64,000 nt of DNA from Lasiosphaeria ovina (GCA_033439765.1 JAULSN010000002.1:7192001-7256000), one strand, 5' to 3'. Shown: positions 31,543 to 42,931, numbered from the stretch's first letter. Program-made: numbers and translations. The notes: generated by a model from the letters alone, not told the origin.

Positions 31543-33105
31543 CTATTCGGGCCGGCACAAGCACAGCGCATAGCGCGTAAAATCCTCGTCCGCCATCAGC
31601 GAGTCTAGCTCCTCGTCGTACAGGCCGACCAAGACCTCGACGCCGGCGTTCTTGTTGCGCGGCAGCACCAGGCAAGTGCGGGTGAAGCTGTTGGAGGCGT
31701 CCATCAGCAGGCGCGAGGCCTCGGGGCAGCCCTTGTTGCCCAGCACGGCGCCGTCGCCGAAGCACACGGCGTCGAGCGGGATGTGCATCAGCGACGACAC
31801 CTGCATGTTGTTGCCGTCAATCATGGGCATGCGCCGGCGCTTCTTCTTGATCAGCTCGTCGTAGCTGGGCATGTGGTCGAGCAGGTTGTACAGGTTGAGC
31901 AGGTTCTCCTGGTCGCCGTGGCCCGCGTTCTTGCGCAGCAGCAGCGTGATGGGCCCCAGCGAGCTCTCGGGCCCGACCAACTGGCTCAGTGGCATCTCTG
32001 AGAAGATGTTGAACGTGATGTTGCCCAGGTACGTCGGTGGCAGGGCTGACGAGTACGTGGCGCGCCCGTCATAGATGAGGTTCAGCTTGGTGATGGCCGA
32101 CTCCGAGTCGTCCTCGGGAGAGCTGAAGCCACGCGCCCGCCGCGTGGCCACGCGCGCCCGGATGAAGCACCGCCAGATCAGCGCGCACACGGCGTCGTTG
32201 GTCCCCACGCTGCTGGAGTCGCCCAGCTCATCCGCCACCGCCTTACACAGCGCGGCCAGGCGCGCCGTCGGCAGGTAGAAGACAGCCGTCTTGAGCTTGC
32301 GCCCGCCCGGCAGCTTGGGCGGGCCAGTCGCGCCCGTCTCGGTAGCCCACACGGACCCTCCGTCCTCGTTGGGCGGCGCCTCACCCTGCTTGAGCACGCG
32401 CATGTCCTTAGGGTCCAGGCCGACCAGGCGCCACGTCTCGGGGTTGACGTCCTCGGCGGTCAGCCCGGGCGTCTCGCGGGTCCAGATCTCGTGCAGGAGC
32501 GCGTGGCTGTCGCTGCCGGCAGCAAAGGCCTCGGGCGGGCCGCCGCCCTCCTGCAGCGCCGCGCACTGGGCGGCCCACATGCGCACAATGTGGTAGTAGC
32601 CGACCGTGTCGCTGGCCGAGTGGTGCAGCGCGCTGACGAGAAGGCACCCGCCGTCGACGAAGTTAGCCTGCGCAGCGAACACGGGCCCAGACGCTACTTT
32701 GGGGTCGGCGAAGAAGCCCGTCGGCGGCATGATGTCGTCGTCGCGGAACGCGTCGGGCGCGAACCCGAGCTCCCGCAACGAGGCGAAGTCGAGGTCCGTG
32801 TCGAGTTCATTGTACCTGAGCTGCGGCGGCAGGGGGTCGGTCGGGGCGAGCGGTCGGTAGCGGATCTCGAGCTGACCCGGCCGCCAGCCCGCCGTTGTGG
32901 GCTGTTGCAGGTGCACGTCGCCGTTGAGCCACGGGATCTGGACGAAGAGCTGGCGCAGGCCCTCGTGGAAGAGGTCGAAGGCCTTGCCATACGAGACGCC
33001 CGTCTTCAGGGGTAGGTAGACGCAGCCATAGTAATAGGCGCGCGGGACGCAGTGGTCAAACGGCGTGAGCTTGATGTGGGTCTCGGGGATATCCTTAACA
33101 GCCAT
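31543..33105 (-). CDS. Acyl-CoA-dependent acyltransferase (transferase family, trichothecene 3-O-acetyltransferase/BAHD-like)
   Basis: Single exon, 520 residues, ATG at 33105. The first domain ends in the catalytic HxxxD motif HHSASD (His162, Asp166). The second domain carries a Val-Cys-Phe-Gly-Asp-Gly stretch near residue 420 in the place of the family's DFGWG structural motif. Such enzymes move an acyl group from CoA onto a hydroxyl. In fungal clusters they often decorate polyketides or terpenoids, which fits its position next to a P450 and, beyond the transposon nest, an NR-PKS. It has the same orientation as the P450, 0.7 kb apart, so each probably has its own promoter. Intact. Confidence 0.9.
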   Translation of the reverse strand: MAVKDIPETHIKLTPFDHCVPRAYYYGCVYLPLKTGVSYGKAFDLFHEGLRQLFVQIPWLNGDVHLQQPTTAGWRPGQLEIRYRPLAPTDPLPPQLRYNELDTDLDFASLRELGFAPDAFRDDDIMPPTGFFADPKVASGPVFAAQANFVDGGCLLVSALHHSASDTVGYYHIVRMWAAQCAALQEGGGPPEAFAAGSDSHALLHEIWTRETPGLTAEDVNPETWRLVGLDPKDMRVLKQGEAPPNEDGGSVWATETGATGPPKLPGGRKLKTAVFYLPTARLAALCKAVADELGDSSSVGTNDAVCALIWRCFIRARVATRRARGFSSPEDDSESAITKLNLIYDGRATYSSALPPTYLGNITFNIFSEMPLSQLVGPESSLGPITLLLRKNAGHGDQENLLNLYNLLDHMPSYDELIKKKRRRMPMIDGNNMQVSSLMHIPLDAVCFGDGAVLGNKGCPEASRLLMDASNSFTRTCLVLPRNKNAGVEVLVGLYDEELDSLMADEDFTRYALCLCRPE

Positions 33106-34223
33106 GATGATGATGAATAAGACGATAATGCTTGCGCATGTGAGTGCTGGCGATTTTCCAGCCTAGCGTGTCAGGTCAATGCGAGATATACCGGGGACAT
33201 GCTGTAAAGATTCTATACTCCAGGTATACTCGGGTCCAATTTGGGACTCACAGTTTACTTGGGGCATAAGCGCCGCACCACTTGGGACTTGGGCCTCCCC
33301 ATCGAGTGTGGGACATAGAACGGCCTAGCCAAAGTAACCATAGCCAAAAGAAAGAACTTAAGAAAGGCAGAAAAAGATAACTAAAATGGATAGTTGCCAG
33401 ACTGAGTGGATTCCGGGTGACGCATCGGCTCCGTTCCGTGCTACGCAGGCCGTAGTGCAGCTACTTTGTCTCGTGCATATGCCAGATCGGCGGGCGACCA
33501 CGCGGGGGCTTTCACCCGCGTGACCATAGAGTTGATGCTACCTACCGACAAGAATTCTAATTAGAATCATATATGACTGCATAGTCTAGAGAAGGCGCCA
33601 TATCAAGATTGGTGCTCGCTCTATGTGTCTAGGTACCAAGGTACAAATAATCTAGGCAAGCAGGAATGTGAAACTCCGCAAGCCAGGGCGTTTTGGTATC
33701 GACGACGGCGTGTTTTCCCACCCGCAGCGGTTCTAGACGATAACCCCGCTGCTGCCTCAGCTTTAATTCAACAAGATCACGGGATGGCGACCAACACAAA
33801 CGTCCAACATTATCGCTGCCGAGAACTTTTCGCAGCACTCGAAACACGAGTGTCCCATAGCAAACAAAGTGACTCACATGGACCCGGTTATTTTAAATTG
33901 TGTATTAATCAGGAGACTGCTGATATTGGGATAATAAACTCCCCATCTCCAAATATTGCCGTGATAAGGTATTAACTCCCGCTTTCATTTTGAAGATGCA
34001 AACTTAAACCCAAGATGCCGATTCCAACCAGATGAAGACCAAAAGAAAACGATAAACAAAGTCCAAACTCCGTAGTCGAAAATTTGCAAGAGCGCGCCAA
34101 AGACACCATAGCCTAATACCCCCCCCCCCCCGTATCCTCCGCGGCAGTTGATGCGATTGTCGTAATATCGTAACACTGGTCGGTGTTTCTTTCGGCGCGC
34201 CGTAGGGCGTGGAGCAGCTCCGC
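33106..34223. other. Intergenic, acyltransferase promoter side
   Basis: About 1.1 kb, AT-richer than the genes, with a run of 13 C at 34119-34131. A 116-codon frame at 33625-33975 has no protein-like features. No gene, RNA or repeat is supported. Confidence 0.55.
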
Positions 34224-34601
34224 TCAGTTTGTGTACTTGCAGCCCTTCTTCTTGCCCTCCTCCCAGCAGTTCTCATGGCCGCAGTAGTAGCATTTCTTCT
34301 TTTCCTTGGAGTGCACTTTGTCGCACCCGCAGCAGGCCCATCGCTCCGAGTTGTCGGGTGTCAGGGGCGGCAGAGCATCAGGCATTTTCGATCTTGAAGC
34401 GGTGACGGCGCGGGCAGAAGTTGACGGGCGTGGGGGCTTTTGGCTGCGCGATGGCGCGGAAACTGTGCGTACTGCCGTGTTCTGGTGTTTGTTCTTGCGG
34501 GCGGTTGCGATGTTGGCTTCGAGGATTCGCGAGTCAACATCTTCTTGAGATTTACGGCGGCGTGATTTGAACATTTTGAAGAATGAGAGAAGTCGAAGCA
34601 T
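34224..34601 (-). CDS. Small basic protein with a C-terminal cysteine/histidine cluster
   Basis: A 125-residue frame (ATG 34601; a second in-frame ATG at 34574 would give 116). The N-terminal two thirds are basic, Ser/Pro-rich and probably unstructured. The last 40 residues hold WACCGCDKVHSKEKKKCYYC, then GHENC and KKGCK, a spacing of Cys pairs (CxxC...CxxC, plus a further Cys pair) like a small zinc finger. I do not recognise a named family; the aromatic WxCxxC start recalls small RanBP2-like or zinc-ribbon modules, which often bind RNA or protein. It sits between the acyltransferase and the kinase-like remnant; nothing ties it to the cluster. Confidence 0.62.
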   Translation of the reverse strand: MLRLLSFFKMFKSRRRKSQEDVDSRILEANIATARKNKHQNTAVRTVSAPSRSQKPPRPSTSARAVTASRSKMPDALPPLTPDNSERWACCGCDKVHSKEKKKCYYCGHENCWEEGKKKGCKYTN

Positions 34602-35299
34602 TGTTACCTACCTTTTTGGGGTGGCTGCAGAATATGGCGGTGCCTATTTGTACTATTTTTGTTTTTTCCGTGTGACTCTTGCTCGGGTATGCCGGGGTCA
34701 AAGTGCGCAGCAGGCGTGGAAGAGAATTTATACTTTGCTTAGGCTTTCGCATCGCCACGGTCACGCCACGTCAAGATTGTTTGCTCTTCGCAAATAGACT
34801 CCTAGGTAGTTTACCGTTTCTTGCTGAACCTTCAAGGTGAAGCCTAAATTCGTCCGAGATGCCTGACAGCGGTGGTACCCCGAAAACATAATAAATCGGG
34901 CGGGGCGCCCCGGAGTTTCAATCCAGATGAGTGTTATAATTATTGCCTGTCACGCATCTCTCAGGTCACCCTCCAAGAATTTATGACGATGCATGGTTCA
35001 GAGTCAAGTTCTCCCACTGAGCCCCGGTACATGCTGTGACAATAACGAAGCGCCTCCGTAGCAATTGACACTACATAGATTACTCCCTCCCTATCCGATT
35101 TACGAACAGTCGTCTCTTTCATCTTTGGAAAGGGGAGAGAGATGATGTGGACCTCAAATGTAGTATTTTTACGATGTGTGAGCACTTCACAAGTTCACCT
35201 TGGACTTTCCGTATCGAGAGTGTTTGAATGGATAAAGTACGGACGTTCGAACCTCTCGATCCATATCCCCGATTTACACAAAGCAAAAAGAAACCAGCA
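34602..35299. other. Intergenic
   Basis: About 0.7 kb upstream of the small Cys-rich protein and downstream of the kinase-like remnant. Short overlapping frames only. Confidence 0.55.
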
Positions 35300-36445
35300 G
35301 GCCACGCTGTAGAACATTGTCCTTTCTTATTCCACGCCAGCTGCGATGCATTCAACCATGGCTCGCAGTTGGAGCAACGTCGGTCTGTTGTCCGGCCTCT
35401 CGCGCATGCAAGCGTTGACGATGGCCTAGAGCGGTTGAGGGACAGGCCACTAGATTTGGTTCGTGATTGGGGCATTGGCGTATACCATACATTTGATGCA
35501 ATTGCTAATGTCGTAGATATCTGAACGGGCATTCCACCCCGAGTCGAGTCTACCGTTTGGGGTAATCTCTGGAGCGGCCCGCTGACCCCGACGGCTCCCA
35601 AGGTCGCAGATCACCAGACGACTACCATCTAAAGTAAAGAGGCAGTTGTCAATGCGATGAACGATACTGAGAGAATGGAGACAGGCGAGGCTGTCGATCA
35701 TATCGAGAATCTAGCGCTTATAGCTCTACAGACAGGAGAAACTCGCCAGGATCACCTGGGTCTGCAGTTTGTCGAAGACTAGCTGCCCCCGAGATGACGC
35801 CCAAGGAGACGAACCAAGTGCTCGGACAAGACGGCCCCTAGGCATGAGCCCCCTTGGCATCTCGGGAAATTCTTAATCTCGCTCCCGTACTTCGGCTTCT
35901 TGACAAAATGCTTAGAAAGGTCGATATTGACGACAGGCAGTTGAGCTACGAGGTCGTTAACGTCGTCAAAGTCGTCTTTGACGAGCGGCGGGTAGTCAGG
36001 GCACCGTTCCAGGGTACGGGCCACATCGCCTTCGATTTCGAAATGTCCCGGAACCAGAGGAAGGTTGCGCTCCAGTCGAAGAATGTCTCCAGAAAGCGTT
36101 CCCGGGATGTCAAAGAGTCGAACGTATCGGCTAAACTCAGAGCTATCTTCAAACCAGAAGCCCATATACGGCCTCTCACCATGCACGAGATGCATCTCAA
36201 GGACAGGTTGGCCAGCAGGAGGGAAGAGATTGATTGGATTCCTGACGCCTGCGATGGTAATCGGCCCGAACACGGGTGACTTCCCATCTGAAAGTGTCGT
36301 TGAGTTCGGATGCCATGGTTGGTGACATGTGATAATTCCGCTGGCTTATTAAAAACGTGGCAGCCGTTTCCATCCATCCCTTTCTCGCAACTCCCGGGCC
36401 CGGAACTTTCCCAGCCACTAGATCGACCCGGCATGGCGACTCCAT
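35300..36445 (-). pseudogene. Fungal protein-kinase-like gene, degenerate
   Basis: On the minus strand three blocks in different frames read as one protein: an N-terminal region (36273-35779, starting MFGPITIAGVRNPINLF); a kinase core (35701-35450) with IVHRIDNCLFTLDGSR, the DFG-equivalent DLG and an APE motif; and a C-terminal lobe recognisable near 35400-35340 from the RPTL-type end. The blocks are separated by frameshifts and stops, and the HRD loop has lost residues (HRID). It resembles a class of lineage-specific, often multi-copy fungal kinase-like genes. Without a working frame it is called a pseudogene. Its 5' end overlaps the start of the ABC transporter remnant on the other strand. 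Confidence 0.6.
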
Positions 36446-39185
36446 CCGCAGTTCGCATCCCGGAGGACTCCTGTGACGCGGAGCCCTTCGAAGCTGCCAC
36501 CAAGTTCAGTGCCCATGGCGGCCACTCGGCCAGTTCGTCGACCTGGTGTGACCGCGAGATCCCGAACCATGGCGACTTGGCCACGCAGGGGATAATGGTG
36601 GAGGCAGACACGGCGAGATACAACGCATTGCCACGGCCATATCAAGACACCACTCTACCGCGCACCCAGGGCCTACCCACGATAAACTAGACTCTGCCCT
36701 AGACCCGAACTATAGAGACTTTGATGTTGTAAAGTGGGCGAGGCATTTTGTCTCTCAACTGAGAGAAAAGGGGCACAGGACTAACTACTTGGGCGTTGCC
36801 TTCCGAGATGTCAATGTTTTCGGGTCAGGGGACGCCCTCCAGCTGCAAGAGGCCGTCGACTCGGTGCTTCTGGCCCCATTCCGTCCGGCCGAGCTCTTCA
36901 GCTCGCGCAAGAAGGAGCCCAAGCATATCCTCGAGGGCTTCAACGGACTCGATCGCAGCGGCGAGCTGCATGCCGTGCTCGAAAGTCCTGGGTCTAGCTG
37001 CAGCACGTTCCTCAAGACTATCTACGGAGAGCTGCACGGTTTTGAGCTCGAAAAGAATTCGGTAATCTACTACAATGGAATCACGGAAGCCAAGATCAAG
37101 AAGGAGTTCAAGGGCGATGTCATCTACAACTAGGAGTTCGACAAGCACTTCCCGCATCTCACCGTGGGACAGATTCTGGAGTTTGCTGCGTCAATGCGCA
37201 CGCCGTCGGACCGCATCGACGACATGTCACGGTCCGAGTTCTACGGCTACATGGCGCGCGTCGTCATGGCTAGCTTTGGGCTGACCCATACGCACCACAC
37301 CAAGGTCGGCAACGACTTCATCCGCGGCGTGTCGGGTGGCGAACGGGAGTGAGTTAGCACTGCCGAGATGATGCTAGCGAGGTCTCCCATTTGCGCATAG
37401 GACAATAGGTGAGCCACCGTTCCTTGACAAGTCTCTTTTTAAGTATCGTATTCACGGGTTGCAAATAGCACTCGAGGTCTGGACTCGGCGAGCGCCCTCA
37501 AGTTCGTGCAGGCGCTGCGGACACCGGCTGATGCAGGGAGACAATGCCATCTTGTCGCCATGTACCAGGCCAGCCAGCGACGTCTTCGACAAAGCCACGG
37601 TGCTTTACGAGGGTCGGCAGATCTACTTTGGACCCGCAAACATGGCCAGGGCCTTCTTCGAGCACCAAGGATGGCACTGCCCCGCGCGCGTCAGACGACT
37701 GGAGACTTCTTGACGTCGGTCACCAACCCCCAGGAACACACGCCGCGGCCGGGGATGGAGGGCAAGGTCCCGCGCACCCTCGACTAATTCGAGCAGTACT
37801 AGCGCGACTCTTCCGAATTTAAGGCCCTACAGGACGAGATACAGCGCTAGGACAGCGAGTTCGAGAGAGAGCGCCAAGTCGAGAGCATTGCGGGAATGCG
37901 GCAGCAAAAGAAGCACATGCAAGCCAAATACGTCCGCCCCAGGTCTCCCTACACGATCAGCATCGGCATGCAGATCAAGTTGAGCACAAAGAGGGCACAA
38001 CTCGCGCATCCTCATTGACTACTGTGAGTCCAATGGGTCGCGGCAGTGCGGTGACGAGGAGAACCCTGCCGAATGAATATTGGAGCTGGTTGCCGAAGAT
38101 ACAAACAGCAGCGGGGAAGAATGGCATTCCGTTTGGAAGTCGAGTGGCGAATACCGCGAAGTTCGGATGGAAATCGGCAGGATTTGCGCGGGTGTCAGCG
38201 GAAAGCACAGTGACGAAAAGACTGCCGCAGTCGGCGGCACTGGCAGTACTGGCGCATACCGCAGTACGTCCTCACCAAGCTGGCCCTGGGCGTCGCGACG
38301 TGCCTGTTCATCGGCTTCACCTTCTACCAGCCAAAGGTCACGCAAACCGGCATGCGCGACGTCGTGTTCGCCGTCTTCATGATCACGACACCCTTCACAA
38401 CGCTAGTACAGCAGATCCAGCCCCTCTTCATCACGCAGCGGTCGCTGGACGAGGTGCGTGAGCAGCCGAGCAAGGCGTACCCATGGAAAGCGATTCTTGC
38501 GGCCAACATCGCCGTCGAGATCCCCTTCCAGATCGCCGTCGGCATCCTGACGTTTGCCTGCTTCTACTACCCCGTGGCGGGCGTGCAGAGCTCGGACCGG
38601 CAGATACTGGTGCTCCTGTTCATCGTGCAGCTGTTCGTCTATGCCAGCACGTTTGCACACATGACCATCGCGGCGTTGCCCAACGCGTAGGCGGCGGCGG
38701 GGCTGGTGATCCTGCTGACCATGATGTCGACAATCTTCAGCGGCGTGCTCAGACGCGCGTGGCGCTGCCGGGCTTCTGGTCCTTCATGTAATAACCACGT
38801 CAGCCCCTTCACGTGGTGGATCTCGGGCGTCGTGGCCACGCTGCTGCACGGCCGGCTCGTCGAGTGCTCGCCCACCGAGACGCTTACCTTCAACCCGCCG
38901 GCCAACATGACGTGCGGCCAGTATTTCAACCCCGTGACCCGCGTAACCCAGGGCACGCTGCAGAGCCCCGACGCTTTCGAGCAGTGTCACCACTGCAGCC
39001 TCGGCGAGGCCAACCAGTACCTGGCAGGGGCTGACATCTTCTAGGATCAGCGGTGTCGAAAATATGGCATCATGTGGGCGTACATCTTCTTTAACATCTT
39101 TGTCGTTGTTGCCGTGTATTATCTGTTACGGGTCAAGAAGTGGAATACAGGCAGTCTGAAGTGGAAGAAGCAGAAGAAGGCGTAA
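36434..39185 (+). pseudogene. PDR-type ABC transporter (ABCG full transporter), internally deleted and mutated
   Basis: Recognisable in order: an N-terminal region (DPNYRDFDVVKWARHF), NBD1 with Walker A written ESPGSSCST (two glycines of the expected GSPGSGCST lost), signature VSGGERE followed by a TGA, and an intron at 37409-37468 joining DN to [13 protein letters not shown]. After a pre-TMD1 linker (about 37975) the sequence jumps to the end of NBD2 (NPAE region near 38060), then TMD2 from about 38260 to the C-terminal TAA at 39183-39185. TMD1 and the front of NBD2 are missing, on the order of 550-600 residues versus typical PDR proteins. Other lesions: TAG at 37132-37134, several later TAG codons, and frameshifts near 38750-38790. 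It was probably the cluster's exporter; it cannot work now. Confidence 0.85.
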
Positions 39186-40453
39186 GAATGAGCGAGCTAC
39201 TGGTAACTCTTGTGCCTAGCTGCGTAGCATCTTAATAGAGAGGCTATAACTAATAGGAGTGGAGTAGATTTTGTTGAATTAGACATAGACCTAGACTTTT
39301 CGTTTGTAATTGGAGAGCCGAAGTAATCGATTTGTACTAGAAAATGAACTTGGTCCTTTATTTCATACCTCTAACGGCTTATCATTTGGTAATCAGTTTT
39401 GTCACCAGCTCAACGATGCTGGTTTTTCCTTTGGTTGGGATTTTGGGCCAGGATTTTCGGGAAGAGCAACAAAGTGAAGCCTCGAGAAGCTGTCCAAGCG
39501 AAGCTTGGCTTACCTAGGTAGGTAAGGTACGTAGGTGTGGGCATTCGATGAGTGTAGCTCGTAATCCAATTTAGGCATGCTCCACCGTCCCAGTGCAGCT
39601 GTCAAGGGGGCAATATATCAAACGATGCAGCGTCGAAACTAGTCGAAACGTTCAAACGGATTTCTCGCTTGTGGAGTCGAGATGGTTTGGCGCAGCGGTT
39701 TCCGTGTATAGGGTTGCGGTACTGCATGGCGGTGCATGCCTGACTGCATGGATGCGTTCGCCTCGAGCTAAGCCAAGGTACGGAACGGAACGAAAAACTG
39801 CGAAACGATAGGCTGGTTCGGGGCCAGGCACAGCTGGCGCTTGTGGCAGCTTCCCAAACGGGATTGGAACACGCACCAAGTCGCTAGTGCGAAGAGGTTA
39901 CACAAGAAGAAAATCGCAGCCAACCGGGGAGACGAGAGCTGAGCAGCTGCAAAATTGCAAATTTGGGGCAAAACACCAAACATCTGCCTCGACTCCTCGA
40001 GTAGTCGGAAATGAGAGGGCAGTGGTGTCGGAATTGCTTGCACCAAGTTCAATTCCCAGCAGCCACCTCCGTGCACTTGACGGTAATTTATGGCGCAAGT
40101 GTTTCCAGGTTGTTGTTGCTGTTGGCGGCAGCAACATCCCGACCTCGGCTTGTGCGGATGTGAGTGCGCCTTCCCTTCCGTCGCACCCTCGATCCTACAC
40201 TAGTATACACGCTGTCTCAAGATTGGTCAGGACTCGGGGAGGACGCGCATAGGGATCCACCCATAGCGTCCGTCCTTGGCCCGCTTGCGACCCCCAATGT
40301 GGAGTCTGTCTTTTGTTGCGCGAGCGAGGTGCCAATCCCTCGGGCCGTCTTTTGTACATACATTACAGCTGAACCTCTTCCCCTCAGCATTCGCGGGCCG
40401 TCAGTCGTCACCCTCTCCGCCACGAGAGAGCACCCCAAGTCCAACCGAAGAAA
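39186..40453. other. Intergenic upstream of the CE5 esterase
   Basis: About 1.3 kb with a CCTAGGTAGGTAAGG-type motif near 39510. Short frames on both strands lack support. It probably holds the esterase promoter. Confidence 0.55.
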
Positions 40454-41513
40454 ATGAGAGGAACCGCCACTGCACTGGCCGTGGCCGCCATGGCCGCCGT
40501 GGCCCAGGCCGTGTCCAACACGACGTCGCTGAACACGACATGCGTCACAGGCATCTACATGCTCGTCGCGCGCGGCAGCAGCGAGCTGCCGGGGCTCGGC
40601 CTGATGGGCGGTGTCGCGCAGAAGGTGTCGCAGGCCATACCCGGGTCCGCCATTGTGCCCATCGACTACCCAGCCACCTTTGCCGAATACGTCAAGTCAG
40701 AGGTCTCGGGCGCCCTTGCCATAAGCTCCGCCGTTGAATCCTACACCCGCCTGTGCCCAAAGGCCAAGATCGCGCTGCTGGGCTACTCGCAGGGCGGCCA
40801 GGCCGTCATGGACTCGCTGTGCGGCAATAGCGAGGTTGGCTTTGTCGTTACTCCCGACCTTGCAGACGTGTACGATTCGGTCGGTGCGTTACCCCAATTC
40901 CAATTCCGCCATATTATGGCACGCAGCGCACGAGTCGCGACATGATAGCTGACGGTGGGAACATCTGCAGTCATTGCGGCAGTGACTTTCGGCGACCCGA
41001 GCCACATCATCAACGTCCCATGGGACCGCGGAACCAGCAACAAGACAGGCGTACGTGTTGACCGCTTCCGCCCCCGCTCCCGCCCCCGCTCCCGTCCCAG
41101 TCTCTTTGGATGAACTGACCCCCGAGCAGCTCTTTCCCCGCAAGAACATAACCGCCTGCGAGCCCTTCTCGGATCAGATCCGCGGGTGGTGCGATTCAGG
41201 GGACACGTATTGCGACTTGGGAACCAACAGAGCCGTCCACGGCAGCTACTTTGCCAACTACACCACTGATGTCGTCGACTTCATCGTCAGCAAATTCAAC
41301 GCGTCCACCGCATCGACGTCGACGTCGACGACGACAACGGCAGCTCCGTCCACCAGCACGGCTCCCACCAGCACCAGCGCCAGCACCAGCGCCAGCACGA
41401 CCACCACTCCCACAGGCGCGCCGTCTCCCACTAGTGCAGCAGTTGGTCTCACCCCGTCGCTGGCTGGGTTTGCGTCGCTTGTTCTCTCTGTTCTGTATAT
41501 GGTGATGTTGTGA
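40454..41513 (+). CDS. Cutinase-family (CE5) esterase, GPI-anchored
   Basis: Three exons: 40454-40883, 40971-41050, 41130-41513. Introns 40884-40970 (GTGCGT, branch GCTGAC) and 41051-41129 (GTACGT, branch ACTGAC) restore one frame of 297 residues. It has a signal peptide of about 19 residues, then the CE5 fold with nucleophile in GYSQGG (Ser112), Asp195 in CDSGDTYC and His207. A Ser/Thr-rich linker (about 229-272) leads to a small-residue site and a hydrophobic C-terminal tail (LAGFASLVLSVLYMVML), the pattern of a GPI anchor. It would hydrolyse cutin or acetyl esters at the cell surface; the substrate cannot be fixed from sequence. The tail sets it apart from the soluble CE5 enzyme at 48995. 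Confidence 0.88.
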
Positions 41514-42040
41514 TAGCCGACTCGTTCGACAATTTCCGAGTTTTGAATGGATGGGCCGCGTTAATACGGAGGTTCTTACCTCGGCAAAGGCCGCAAGAGT
41601 TGGAATTTAATCACGTCAGGAAAGTTCAGTTTTAAGTTATCTGATAGGCAGAGCATTGCAGACATTATGGTGTTGGCCAAAAAGTACATACCCTGCAATT
41701 GATAGGTAATTATTAATCGCGCATTTCACTCTCACGACAATGACCAAGGCACTGTTCTCGCCCAAGAGGTAATCGAAAGAAGAGAAATATGCACTTGAAT
41801 TTACGAAAGCAAGCACCCAAGTCTTGATACTTTATTGATGCAGATCCCCAGCTCATCGACCTCTTTTATAATCTAATTATTACAGCAACCGAAGCCAGCC
41901 AGTGGCGTTGTCCAACGTGTGGAGATCTAATTACCACCGAGGACCCCAATCTCTGGAAGATCCGAGAAGCTCGCGTTATGTGCATGGTCGTTTCAAGTCG
42001 AGGTACAAGAAATTGTTTGGGAAAAGTGTCTCATGGCTGG
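41514..42040. other. Intergenic between converging genes
   Basis: About 0.5 kb, AT-richer, 3' flanks of the esterase (plus) and the small peptide gene (minus). Nothing recognisable. Confidence 0.55.
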
Positions 42041-42239
42041 CTATTCTTTGGTGAAGGTGGACAGGCAGTCGTCCTTGTTCTCGGGGCACGCGCGCGCCTC
42101 AAGCGATACGGGGCTGGCGATGACTGCGGCAGCAGCGAGAAGAATGATGGCGAAGATCTGGCCAATCCCAGTCAGTCTTTCATTCTCAAGATTGTTTGAT
42201 ACACCATGTCATGGGAGGAAGTTGGGTGCATACCTTCAT
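42041..42239 (-). CDS. Very short secreted peptide, two exons
   Basis: The ATG at 42239 is followed by one codon and an intron 42233-42158 (GTATGC donor, GACTGAC branch, GGCCAG acceptor). The second exon, 42157-42041, ends in TAG. The product is 40 residues: MK, a signal-peptide core IFAIILLAAAAVIAS, then a mature part of about 25 residues with two Cys (ARACPENKDDCLST). Upstream on the minus strand are a TATA-like GTATATTCAT about 75 bases before the ATG, a CAACACTGAGC leader and an A-rich start context. Compact promoter, spliced signal peptide and short acidic product fit a secreted peptide or small effector-like gene; the function is unknown. It is too short for ordinary gene callers. Confidence 0.5.
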
Positions 42240-42931
42240 TTTGGGCAAAAAAGTCGATGTAAAAAGAAGCTCAGTGTTGTCTGGTGGAAATTTGAAGTAT
42301 GAATATACGATCCAGGGTGTTCGGAAAAGTCGGGAACTAGGTGGATCTGGTGGGCGGCTCTGGCCCAAGGTTAAATAGTGCCGTCGACGTTGGCCGGTGC
42401 ACCCATGACGTTGACCGTGACAACACCCAAGTCGGAAAGGCCACAGGAGCACTTGGCATTTCTTACGGCGGGTTTCAGCGGGAAACCCACTCAATCTTGG
42501 CCCCCGCCGGCCTCTGACCTGACCCGGGACCCTTTATGTCACGTTCGGCACGGGGGGCCGGCCGGTCACTCCCAAACTGGGTCGGGCAACACGGCCGCCC
42601 GGAGACGCGACCACGCCGTGCAAAAGCCGCTGCGCCACAATCCGAAGCACTGGCCGAGACGCGTGTCAACGCCAGGCGTGTCAGAGACCGCGTTGTGCGG
42701 CCATGCTCTGCTCTTTTACCCCTTGGTCTCCAAACGGCCGCTGCACCGCGCTGACGCGGCGTACCTGACTGGCGCATCAAGAGCGTATTTAACTGCGTGA
42801 TTGTCAGTTGCAGTCTTCAGCTCGTATCCGAACGACGGGACAGATTCAAGATTTTCACGGGCACAAATTGGGAACTGTAGTGATAATTACTCTTTCTGTT
42901 TGTATTTTGGTTTCCCGTTTCTCTCGCCCAG
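42240..42931. other. Intergenic, promoter of the small peptide gene and 3' flank of the membrane protein
   Basis: About 0.7 kb. The part next to the peptide gene has the TATA-like site; the rest is GC-rich with unsupported overlapping frames. Confidence 0.5.

Noticed and set aside
33625..33975. 116-codon frame upstream of the acyltransferase
   Set aside because: Overlaps an equally featureless frame on the other strand; no family, start or splice support.
34119..34131. Run of 13 C as a structural or regulatory element
   Set aside because: A single homopolymer, best seen as a slippage tract or sequencing-sensitive site.
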